Assembly: GCA_026989715.1 (NCBI GenBank)
Contig: JALSIU010000267.1
Coordinates: 1 to 13,185, forward strand
Length of the DNA: 13,185 nt
Direction of reading: 5' to 3'
Source of the DNA: Methylomonas sp.
GTDB lineage: Bacteria; Pseudomonadota; Gammaproteobacteria; Methylococcales; Methylomonadaceae
Shown: piece by piece, positions 1-6,880 of the stretch
Numbering within the stretch: position 1 is the first letter of the stretch
How the letters are laid out: each line of letters begins with the position of its first letter
Made by a program: the position numbers and the translations under genes
Notes under the pieces: model-generated
Database searches by the model: none
The model's input: the letters and a program-made list of their open reading frames with translations, nothing else
Told to the model about the DNA's origin: nothing

Positions 1-3000
1 TGTTAATGCTTGTTTAAAAAAATAATCTGCTTGAGAATGCTGATGTGCCAATAATAATTGCGCCAAGCGTTCGGCAAGATAAGCCGCTAACAACACAAAA
101 TTCATTTCCTCTGCTGTGTCGATTGCATCTAAGCATAAATGGCGAGTGTCACTAAAATGATGGCTCATAAACATATGCTCCATCTGCATAAAGGCCAAAT
201 AAGGTTTTAATATAGGTCCTAATGTCGCCCAAGTGCTTACTTTGTCCATACAATCTGTAATGATGGCTTGCTCTTTTGTGGGCATCGTCGTTTCAGTGTC
301 GGCATACAATCGTAAACTATTAACATAACGAAAGACATACCATAATCGGTTAAGAATATTATCACTTAAGCCACGTAAAAAGGGTTTTGCTAATTCTAAA
401 TAAGCGGATGCCTGAGCATAGTTGCCTAGGTAATGACAACTAATACCTTTTAAGGTGTAGTAGCCACCAATTGAAACCACATGTTTTTTATCATCCCAGT
501 TCTGAATTTTATTGGCCAATTCTTGGGTTGTGTAAGTCTCTTTTCCCGTGACCATTGTGTCCACCCAGCCTGCAATGGCACTTTCAGCTAAACCCTGAGA
601 TAAGGATAAATTAAACTTTTTAGAAAATTGAATGCATTCTGTTGCGATAGCGGAAATGCTTTCTAAATCAGATCCTTGATGAATTAGGTGCCAAATATAA
701 GGTCCATATGATAGGCCCGCATTATATAAATCACCGCAATTTTTACCACGATGTATATTGGCACGACATTGGTCAATAATATACTCAGAGTCACGTCGGT
801 TGTGCATATTTGTCCATAAAATACCATTAATGCCTTTAGTTGCTCCAAAGGTGTCGGGGTATCTTTCGGCTAAGGCCAAGCCTAAATCTTCATAACGAAA
901 AGACATGCTATATTGGCCTTGGCGTTGTAAATATAAGCCGACCATAGAAAAACCATAGATAACGGATTCATCCACCCCCCCAGCTAAACAGTTTTGTGTT
1001 GACTGGATGGCTGATAAATACAGTTGCGGTACCATGCCTGCAAGATAATAATCTGGAATCAATTCACTATAAATACCCGTTTCAATTTTTGTGGCTCGGT
1101 TTCCGGACGGTACAATATCGAGTATTTCTTGCCAAACATCTTCTTCATTATGATGAATTTCATGCATAATTTTCTCGGAACGCTGTAAAGCGATAGCGTC
1201 ATTATTGGGAATTTGTCGCGCAAAAAAACTTAAGCCACGGTTACCTAGTTTGATTGCTTCAGTGAAATTTCCCATTGAAGATAAGCCTGTCGTCTGTTCG
1301 TATAAGCAGTCAATACGATCTAAATCATTTTTTGATTCAGCGATTAAAGTATTTAAAATTTTTTCTGAAGCAGGCTGGTTGCCTAGAGCCATCTCAGTTC
1401 TTGCCAAATATTTATATAATTTAAATAAAAATTGATAGTGTTTATTCCAATCAGGGTCTGGAAATAGCAACTGACTTTGCCTAAAAAAGAAATTGGCATT
1501 TTCCATGGCTAAAGCATGCATAGCAGCAATACCTGCATAATAATTAAATTCAGCTTCCTGTTTTCGGTCAATAGCACTTTGCTGTTCGGTGCGGCTAGCA
1601 AATAAATGTTCGACGATACTAAAAATATTATTTAGCTTACTTAAGTCGGCATGATTAGGGATAGTCTTAATAAGAGCCTGTGCTATTTTTTTATGGACTT
1701 GTTGTTTTTGCTGCGTATTCATAAAGCTTTCTGCAGCGGCTTGTACTTGATCATGAAAGAAAAATAAACGCTCTTGCTCTTTTAATAAAATATTATTAAC
1801 AAAGGCTTCATTTAAGATTTTATATAACTCCGGTAATGATAGTTTTGCCACTAAGGCTAGCTCTTGTGCCGCAAAATTTGCTCCTAAACAAGCTGCGATA
1901 GCCAACAAATCGCGTGTTTTGGGTGTCAGTTTAGTAATTTTATCTTTAAATAAATCTAATGCCGAGTTAGGGATTTCGGCATGAGATAATTGAATATTAT
2001 CCCATGTCCAGACTCCATTATTACTCAAGTGTAAATGTCGGTAATTATGTAACCAACGTAAACTTTCATTCACGAAAAGTGGGTTGCCGGCTGAGGTATT
2101 GTAAATCAGCTCAGATAATGCTTTTGTACGGGCAGGGTAGGTATTTAAAATATAAGCCGTCATTTGATTAACATCATTGACTGTTAATGCCTTAAGCTGT
2201 ATTTCAGTTAAGGGAATGGTGGCTGTTTTGACTTTTTGAATCAAATAAGTTAAACGGTGGCTTTTATCAACTTCATTATGGCGGTAAGCGCCGATTAAAT
2301 AGATATATTTATAGTCATTATGGTTATTAAAGACTCGCTCTAAAAAATCAAAGGTTGCACCATCACACCACTGTAAGTCATCAATGAAAATAGTCAGCGG
2401 GTGTTCTTGGCTAGCTAAACAAGATAAGAATTTACCGGCAACATCATTAAAGCGGTTGCGTGATTCAACCGGTGGTAATTCTTTTACTTCCGGTTGCTCG
2501 CCAATAATTAATTGTAATTCAGGTACTAAGTCAATAATGAGTTGTGCCTGTTCGCCTAATTGCTTGCTGATGCGCCGCTGCCAATAGTGAATGCGTGCTT
2601 TATCTTCTGTTAGAAAGGTTTTTACTAAATTAGACCATGCTTGAATAAGGGTGCTGTAAGGGATATGTTTTTTAAATTGGTCAAATTTTCCTGAGGTAAA
2701 ATAAGCAGAGTGTGCCACGATAGGCAACTGTAATTCTTGAATGAGTCGTGTTTTACCTATCCCTGATAAACCGGAAATAAAAGCTGCCCGAAAATGACCA
2801 GCACATGATTCAGCATGTTTTTGGAGTAACTGTTGCTTTTGTGCATCTCTTCCCACTAATAATGATGGAATGGTAATGCGATTGCTATAATCTTTTTGTT
2901 TCAGTGTAAATTTATCTATCTGTCGATTCTCTTGCCATTGCTGTAAGCAAATATTTAAGTCATAAATTAAGCCAGCGGCTGTTTGATAACGCTTTTCAGG

Positions 3001-3762
3001 TGCTTTTTGTAAAAGGATACGGGCTATTTTACCAATAATCTTTGGAATATTTTTATTGATTGAATCGATAGAACAGGGGAGTTCGGCAAGATGTGAGTGA
3101 ATGATAGCTAAAGGATCATCAAATAGAAAAGGAGCTTTGCCTGTTAAGCATTCGCAAAGAACCATCCCCAGCGAATATAAATCCGTTGAATAATTGACAT
3201 CTTGTTTTATACGGCCGGTTTGTTCGGGGGAAATATAGGGTAAAGTATGAGTTTTAAAACTATGTTGATAAATAAAATGACTAATCTGATTAATATCTAA
3301 TATGCGAATATCATCAATAATCTGTATGGTTATTGCATCAGGCAATATAAGAATATTACTTGGTTTAATGCTTTTATGAATGAAGCCTGCTTGGTGCCGT
3401 TCTTCAATTTGTGCAGCAATAGCGCATATGATGGTTAACAAGTAGTCTAAATCAAAGCTAGATTGCTCTGATAATGTTTGTGTGAGTGTTTTTCCTGGAA
3501 CCCAAGGCTGAATTAAGCAGAGTTGCTGGTGTGATAAGTGTTTTACAATGGGTATGATGCAGTGCGGTAAATGCAGTTCAGTCAGGTGGTTAATTTGTTG
3601 TTGTAAATAATTTTGTAAATCCTGATGACAAAACTGCGGTTTGATTTTTTTGATAACAACCATGTGTTGAGGTTCATTTTTTAGGTGAGCTTTATAGATC
3701 TCCGCATGCATACTTTCTCCTAATAATGCCATAATTTGGTAATCCAGAAGATTTTTTAGCAT
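1..3762 (-). CDS. Giant protein-kinase-like / STAND ATPase protein (C-terminus outside window; probable pseudokinase)
   Basis: One uninterrupted frame of 1254 codons read leftwards from ATG 3762-3760, with AAGG (3770-3773) 7 nt upstream; no stop before the window edge. Residues about 8-275 resemble a PknB-type kinase: VVIK lysine K38, catalytic-loop remnant HKSIKPSN (129-136), YISPEQTGR (176-184) and DLYSLG (194-199). The HRD aspartate is Ser131, DFG reads DDI (150-152), and the glycine loop and alpha-C glutamate are not recognisable, so phosphotransfer is doubtful. An AAA_16/STAND ATPase follows: Walker A GLSGIGKT (331-338), the family signature GKFDQFKKHIPYS (358-370), Walker B IFIDD (458-462), GNPLFV (560-565) and FFHDQVQAAAES (669-680). 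From about 690 on it is helical, TPR-like. Known relatives (COG3899 type) often end in GAF and histidine-kinase or cyclase domains; which one ends this protein is not visible. Likely a cytoplasmic signalling protein of unknown input. The VOC gene lies 128 nt upstream on the same strand. Confidence 0.9.
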   Translation of the reverse strand, partial: MLKNLLDYQIMALLGESMHAEIYKAHLKNEPQHMVVIKKIKPQFCHQDLQNYLQQQINHLTELHLPHCIIPIVKHLSHQQLCLIQPWVPGKTLTQTLSEQSSFDLDYLLTIICAIAAQIEERHQAGFIHKSIKPSNILILPDAITIQIIDDIRILDINQISHFIYQHSFKTHTLPYISPEQTGRIKQDVNYSTDLYSLGMVLCECLTGKAPFLFDDPLAIIHSHLAELPCSIDSINKNIPKIIGKIARILLQKAPEKRYQTAAGLIYDLNICLQQWQENRQIDKFTLKQKDYSNRITIPSLLVGRDAQKQQLLQKHAESCAGHFRAAFISGLSGIGKTRLIQELQLPIVAHSAYFTSGKFDQFKKHIPYSTLIQAWSNLVKTFLTEDKARIHYWQRRISKQLGEQAQLIIDLVPELQLIIGEQPEVKELPPVESRNRFNDVAGKFLSCLASQEHPLTIFIDDLQWCDGATFDFLERVFNNHNDYKYIYLIGAYRHNEVDKSHRLTYLIQKVKTATIPLTEIQLKALTVNDVNQMTAYILNTYPARTKALSELIYNTSAGNPLFVNESLRWLHNYRHLHLSNNGVWTWDNIQLSHAEIPNSALDLFKDKITKLTPKTRDLLAIAACLGANFAAQELALVAKLSLPELYKILNEAFVNNILLKEQERLFFFHDQVQAAAESFMNTQQKQQVHKKIAQALIKTIPNHADLSKLNNIFSIVEHLFASRTEQQSAIDRKQEAEFNYYAGIAAMHALAMENANFFFRQSQLLFPDPDWNKHYQFLFKLYKYLARTEMALGNQPASEKILNTLIAESKNDLDRIDCLYEQTTGLSSMGNFTEAIKLGNRGLSFFARQIPNNDAIALQRSEKIMHEIHHNEEDVWQEILDIVPSGNRATKIETGIYSELIPDYYLAGMVPQLYLSAIQSTQNCLAGGVDESVIYGFSMVGLYLQRQGQYSMSFRYEDLGLALAERYPDTFGATKGINGILWTNMHNRRDSEYIIDQCRANIHRGKNCGDLYNAGLSYGPYIWHLIHQGSDLESISAIATECIQFSKKFNLSLSQGLAESAIAGWVDTMVTGKETYTTQELANKIQNWDDKKHVVSIGGYYTLKGISCHYLGNYAQASAYLELAKPFLRGLSDNILNRLWYVFRYVNSLRLYADTETTMPTKEQAIITDCMDKVSTWATLGPILKPYLAFMQMEHMFMSHHFSDTRHLCLDAIDTAEEMNFVLLAAYLAERLAQLLLAHQHSQADYFFKQALT

Positions 3763-3800
3763 ATTAGAACCTTATGCATGTTGTGGTATGATTTCTATAG

Positions 3801-3819
3801 GATATAGCTTACCTATATC
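3801..3819. repeat. Perfect 7-bp inverted repeat, possible operator
   Basis: GATATAG (3801-3807) and CTATATC (3813-3819) are exact reverse complements separated by CTTAC. The repeat sits 39 nt upstream of the kinase-like gene start and overlaps its candidate -10 region. The geometry (half-sites about 12 bp centre to centre) suits a dimeric DNA-binding protein, but no regulator is identified. An adjacent CTATAG palindrome (3795-3800) adds to the symmetry. Chance occurrence in A+T-rich DNA is possible. Confidence 0.4.
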
Positions 3820-3829
3820 ACTTTGATAA
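3801..3829 (-). promoter_or_regulatory. Candidate sigma-70-like promoter of the kinase-like gene
   Basis: Read on the minus strand, TTATCA (3824-3829) and TATATC (3801-3806) lie 17 bp apart, each matching 4 of 6 consensus bases, about 40 nt upstream of the start codon at 3762. The match is weak in an A+T-rich spacer, so this is only a candidate. It overlaps a perfect inverted repeat that could be an operator. Confidence 0.25.
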
Positions 3830-3890
3830 GTTCAGCCTATCGATATTTTTATACTACTTTGATTATCTTGCAAGGTAGGCGGTTATAATA

Positions 3891-4268
3891 TTAATCACGC
3901 CCGATAATTTCAATTGCATTTGCATCAAGGTCACGAAAGAATAAGGCTTTTCTGCCTGATTTACTCATAGAATAAAAAACCTTATGTGCATCTAAGCTAT
4001 CACGCACTGCCTCAAATTGATCAACTGTTAAGGCTACGTGACGATCACGCCCGCCATGTTCTGGCCGACCGACTGTTGGATCAATATTATGGAGTTTAAG
4101 GATATGTAATTGTTGGTTTGCACCGAGTTGAAACCATGCGCCGGGAAAGCCTAAATCAGGGCGTTCAACTTGTTGTAGACCAACTACTTCGGTATAAAAG
4201 CGAACAGAGGCTTCTAAGTCTGAAATCATAAGGCTTGCATGATGCAATGCAAAGTTAAGTTTTGCCAT
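3891..4268 (-). CDS. VOC-fold (glyoxalase/bleomycin-resistance superfamily) protein
   Basis: Complete 125-residue protein starting MAKLNFALHHASLMISDLEA. The two beta-alpha-beta-beta-beta modules of a single-domain VOC protein are visible: LHHASLMISDLEASVRFY at 8-25 and RHVALTVDQFEAVRDSL at 76-92. Four plausible metal ligands occur at the usual places: H10, H55 (LHILK), H77 and E120 (AIEII). The fold and intact ligands suggest a metal-dependent lyase, isomerase or dioxygenase acting on a small molecule. The GRPEHGGRDRH segment (67-77) resembles many uncharacterised glyoxalase-like bacterial proteins. The substrate cannot be read from sequence, and methylglyoxal detoxification is only one option. 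No good Shine-Dalgarno precedes ATG 4268-4266, but it is the only start that keeps the first strand. Transcribed divergently from the AI-2E gene, and upstream of the kinase-like gene on the same strand, so the two might share a transcript. Confidence 0.88.
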   Translation of the reverse strand: MAKLNFALHHASLMISDLEASVRFYTEVVGLQQVERPDLGFPGAWFQLGANQQLHILKLHNIDPTVGRPEHGGRDRHVALTVDQFEAVRDSLDAHKVFYSMSKSGRKALFFRDLDANAIEIIGRD

Positions 4269-4433
4269 AAACGTAATAAATAAAAGGTTAAAGAGAGTAA
4301 TACTTGTAGAGTAGCAAAATTATCACTACAAACCAACTAAGATTAGCTGTAAAGTCATATTGCTCTGTTTGCTACAAATTCCAATGTGGTACACCGTATC
4401 AATATATCGCCTTCTATCATTTATGGATGTAAG
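4269..4433. other. Divergent intergenic region between the VOC gene and the AI-2E gene
   Basis: These 165 bp must hold both divergent promoters. Visible elements are the inverted repeat TTGTAG (4304-4309) / CTACAA (4326-4331) and a second pair GTAGCAAA (4311-4318) / TTTGCTAC (4368-4375). On the minus strand GATAAT, read from ATTATC (4319-4324), is a 5/6 match to a -10 box for the VOC gene, but it lacks a good -35. No convincing promoter is seen for the plus-strand gene. No coding potential was recognised here. Confidence 0.5.
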
Positions 4434-5474
4434 ATGCCTCATTCCCAAAATCATATTTTCGTTACCATCGCCGCGTTTTGTATTGTTATTGCCAGTATGA
4501 AGGCTGCGGCTCCCATCTTAAACCCCTTGTTTTTGTCTATTTTTATCGCTGTTATTTGTTTGCCCCCATTGGCATGGCTACATAAAAAAGGAGTGTCTTC
4601 TGCGTTAGCAATATTATTAATTATGTGTGTATTGTTCATTACTATTGGAACGCTAGGTGGGTATGTTGTTAGTTCCGTGAATCAATTTTCTGAGCAGTTA
4701 CCCGCTTATCAATATAACCTCAAACGCCAAACCCGTTTTTTATTTGAGTGGTTGCAAGTTCATGGTATTGAACAAGCATTTAATATGGACACCTTTAAAG
4801 AATTTGATGCCGGTAAAACCATGCATTTTGTAGGGAGCTTGATCAGTAGTTTAGGTAATGCCTTTGCCGATATATTTTTGATTCTATTAACGGTTATTTT
4901 TATTCTGTTTGAAAGTCGTGCGTTGCCTAGAAAATTTCAATTTGCTTTTGGTAACTCAAAAATTAGTCGGCATTCACAAGCTATTATTAACAGTATTAAT
5001 CAATATTTGGCCATTAAAGCCATTACTAGCTTAGTGACGGGCGTATTTATTACCTTATGGTTATCTGCATTGGGCGTTGATTTTCCTATTTTATGGGGCG
5101 TTATTGCGTTTATGCTTAACTTTGTTCCCACAATAGGCTCTATTATCGCAGCTATCCCCACCATACTGCTGACATTGGTACAATTAGGCGTAGACAGTAC
5201 CTTATTGGTCATATTGGGTTATTTTTTGGTTAACACGCTGGTAGGTAATATATGGGAGCCTCGTATTATGGGAAAAGGTTTAGGATTATCGACGTTAGTC
5301 GTGTTCTTATCCTTAACATTTTGGGGCTGGGTGTTTGGTAGTGTCGGCATGTTATTGTCTGTCCCGTTTACCATGATTGTAAAAATTATTTTAGAGCAAA
5401 ATGAGGAGACACGTTGGATTGCCATTTTATTAGGTTCTGCCGATGATTTACCGGAGCCGGAATCAGAGCTTTAA
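4434..5474 (+). CDS. AI-2E family (PerM/YdiK/TqsA-type) inner-membrane transporter
   Basis: A 346-residue polytopic membrane protein of the AI-2E transporter family (PF01594), of normal family length. Hydrophobic segments lie at about 8-22, 30-48, 56-82, 142-160, 196-213, 218-245, 252-273 and 287-318, with a hydrophilic loop at about 85-135. Family landmarks are the FMLNFVPTIGSIIAAIP segment (226-242), NIWEPRIMGKGLGLS (272-286) and the glycine-rich last membrane region ending SVPFTMIVK. The start is set at ATG 4434, preceded by GGA (4425-4427). An upstream in-frame GTG at 4386 would add 16 residues but has no ribosome site and would precede the first membrane helix with an unrelated extension. 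Members export diverse substrates; some act as Na+/H+ antiporters or permeases, and only a few handle autoinducer-2. No quorum-sensing gene is nearby, so the substrate is unknown. Confidence 0.9.
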   Translation: MPHSQNHIFVTIAAFCIVIASMKAAAPILNPLFLSIFIAVICLPPLAWLHKKGVSSALAILLIMCVLFITIGTLGGYVVSSVNQFSEQLPAYQYNLKRQTRFLFEWLQVHGIEQAFNMDTFKEFDAGKTMHFVGSLISSLGNAFADIFLILLTVIFILFESRALPRKFQFAFGNSKISRHSQAIINSINQYLAIKAITSLVTGVFITLWLSALGVDFPILWGVIAFMLNFVPTIGSIIAAIPTILLTLVQLGVDSTLLVILGYFLVNTLVGNIWEPRIMGKGLGLSTLVVFLSLTFWGWVFGSVGMLLSVPFTMIVKIILEQNEETRWIAILLGSADDLPEPESEL

Positions 5475-5623
5475 TCATTGCTTAAGTTTTTGACAAAATA
5501 GCGCACAATTTCATTGTAGCAAGTACGAGCAACTCCCCGAAAATACTAGATTCATTCGATAACTTGAAAGCATAATGCTAAAATCGTGCTTATAAATTTA
5601 AACTAAAAATATAGAGAGACGAA
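5475..5623 (+). promoter_or_regulatory. Upstream region of yebC, likely promoter of the yebC-ruv-tol block
   Basis: This 149-bp gap is the only sizeable one before the long co-directional block, so a promoter is expected here. A perfect -35 hexamer TTGACA occurs at 5490-5495, but the best -10 at 16 bp (CATTGT, 5512-5517) matches only 3 of 6. Closer to the gene, CATAAT (5571-5576) and TATAAA (5591-5596) are good -10-like boxes without a well-spaced -35. I cannot choose between them. No terminator hairpin for the preceding gene is seen. AGAGAG (5613-5618) is the ribosome site of yebC. Confidence 0.4.
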
Positions 5624-6373
5624 ATGGCAGGACATAGTAAATGGGCTAATATTAAACATCGTAAAGCAGGTCAAGATGCGAAGCGCGGTAAATTATTTAC
5701 CAAGTTGATTCGTGAGATTACCGTTGCCGCTAAAAATGGTGGTGACCCTGCTAATAATCCTAGCTTACGCTCTGCAATAGACAAAGCCCTAGGCGCGAAT
5801 ATGAAGCGTGATACGGTTGATAATACCATCAAAAAAGCCACAGGAAATATGGATGGTGTGAACTATGAAGAAGTACGCTATGAAGGTTATGGGCCTGGAG
5901 GGATAGCGATATTGGTTGATTGTTTGACCGATAATCGTAATCGTACGGTCGCAGAAGTACGACATGCGTTTTCAAAAGCCGGTGGTAACTTAGGAACAGA
6001 TGGTTCTGTTGCTTATATGTTTAATAAAGTAGGCATTATTAGTTATGCAAGCAGTGTGGATGAAGATGCCTTGATGGAAGCGGCTTTGGAAGCAGGGGCA
6101 GAAGATGTCATTACTCATGATGACGGCTCTGTTGATGTGATGACCAGCGCCGAAGATTATTTAAATGTAAAGGATGCGATGGTTGCTGCCGGTTTTGAAC
6201 CTGACAATGCAGAAGTCACCATGTTGGCTGATGTACAAACGGAGCTTGATGTAAAAGATGCCGAAAAGGTATTGCGCTTAGTGGATGTATTGGAAGATCT
6301 TGATGATGTGCAAAGCGTTTATTCCAATGCTGATATTAGTGCAGAAGTCATGATGCAAGTAGACGCGCTTTAA
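5624..6373 (+). CDS. yebC: YebC/PmpR/TACO1 family protein
   Basis: The 249-residue product opens with the family signature MAGHSKWANIKHRKAGQDAK and covers all three YebC domains: the helical N-terminal part with LFTKLIREITVAAKNGG (24-40) and SLRSAIDKALGANMKRDT (47-64), the EGYGPGGIAILVDCLTDNRNRT stretch (86-107), and the acidic C-terminal part ending at about 249. Length equals the E. coli protein within a few residues. Family members have been described as DNA-binding regulators and, for bacterial YebC and mitochondrial TACO1, as factors that help ribosomes through difficult peptide sequences. The DNA-binding role is not shown for this copy. ATG 5624 has AGAGAG about 5 nt upstream. The stop lies 6 nt before ruvC, the usual proteobacterial linkage, and the two are probably co-transcribed. 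Confidence 0.97.
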   Translation: MAGHSKWANIKHRKAGQDAKRGKLFTKLIREITVAAKNGGDPANNPSLRSAIDKALGANMKRDTVDNTIKKATGNMDGVNYEEVRYEGYGPGGIAILVDCLTDNRNRTVAEVRHAFSKAGGNLGTDGSVAYMFNKVGIISYASSVDEDALMEAALEAGAEDVITHDDGSVDVMTSAEDYLNVKDAMVAAGFEPDNAEVTMLADVQTELDVKDAEKVLRLVDVLEDLDDVQSVYSNADISAEVMMQVDAL

Positions 6374-6379
6374 ACATAC

Positions 6380-6880
6380 GTGGCTAGAATTTTAGGGATA
6401 GACCCCGGATCGCGATTAACAGGTTTTGGGGTCATTGATGAAACAGCTACCGGCTATCAATATGTAGCCAGTGGCTGTTTGCGTATTAAAGGCGATGATT
6501 TTCCGATGCGCCTAAAACAAATTTTTGCAGGTATTAGTGATGTCGTTGAAGCATACCAACCGACCGAAATGGCTATTGAGCAGGTTTTTATGCATAAAAA
6601 TGCAGATTCTGCGTTAAAACTAGGCCAAGCTCGGGGAGCGGCGATTTGTGCGGTACAACTATTTGATATTCCGGTATTTGAATATGCGGCAAGGCAAGTA
6701 AAACAAGCAGTTGTTGGTAAAGGCTCGGCAGATAAATTACAAGTACAACAAATGGTAAAAATTTTATTGGGTATTACAGGGGAATTGCAAATTGATGCCA
6801 GCGATGCCTTAGGCATTAGCTTATGTCATTCCAACTTCCAGCAAACACAGCGTCGTTTAAATAAAGGAGTCGCCTCTTGA
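6380..6880 (+). CDS. ruvC: Holliday junction resolvase RuvC (crossover junction endodeoxyribonuclease)
   Basis: 166 residues, close to the 173 of E. coli RuvC. It cuts Holliday junctions symmetrically as a dimer in the last step of homologous recombination, working with RuvAB. The RNase-H-like fold and its four acidic residues are visible: D8 in ILGIDPGSRLTGFG, E67 in AIEQVF, and D139/D142 in IDASDALGI. The basic segment VVGKGSADKLQVQQMV (111-126) is also typical. The start is GTG 6380, 6 nt after the yebC stop; it gives the canonical N-terminus MARILGIDPG and no ATG would do so. There is no clear Shine-Dalgarno, so expression may depend on ribosomes arriving from yebC. The stop overlaps the ruvA start. 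Confidence 0.97.
   Translation: MARILGIDPGSRLTGFGVIDETATGYQYVASGCLRIKGDDFPMRLKQIFAGISDVVEAYQPTEMAIEQVFMHKNADSALKLGQARGAAICAVQLFDIPVFEYAARQVKQAVVGKGSADKLQVQQMVKILLGITGELQIDASDALGISLCHSNFQQTQRRLNKGVAS
6864..6869 (+). promoter_or_regulatory. Strong ribosome binding site for the TTG-started ruvA
   Basis: AAGGAG, a near-full anti-16S match, sits inside the last codons of ruvC and 7 nt before TTG 6877. It decides the start: no ATG or GTG nearby yields the canonical MIGFLRG amino terminus. Confidence 0.8.

Noticed and set aside
1205..2587. Short plus-strand open frames at 1205-1435 and 2384-2587
   Set aside because: They lie antisense within the continuous minus-strand STAND ATPase frame, have no family resemblance and no ribosome sites.
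3866..3877. Palindrome CTTGCAAG after the VOC gene as a terminator
   Set aside because: It has no loop and no U-tract, so it cannot act as a standard intrinsic terminator.
4434..5474. Evidence for an autoinducer-2 quorum-sensing locus from the AI-2E family name
   Set aside because: The name is historical; most family members do not transport AI-2, and no luxS or lsr-type gene is present.
4451..6816. Minus-strand open frames inside the AI-2E gene and ruvC (4451-4639, 5000-5212, 5219-5425, 6457-6816)
   Set aside because: They are reverse-strand shadows of well-recognised genes with low-complexity, unfamiliar translations.
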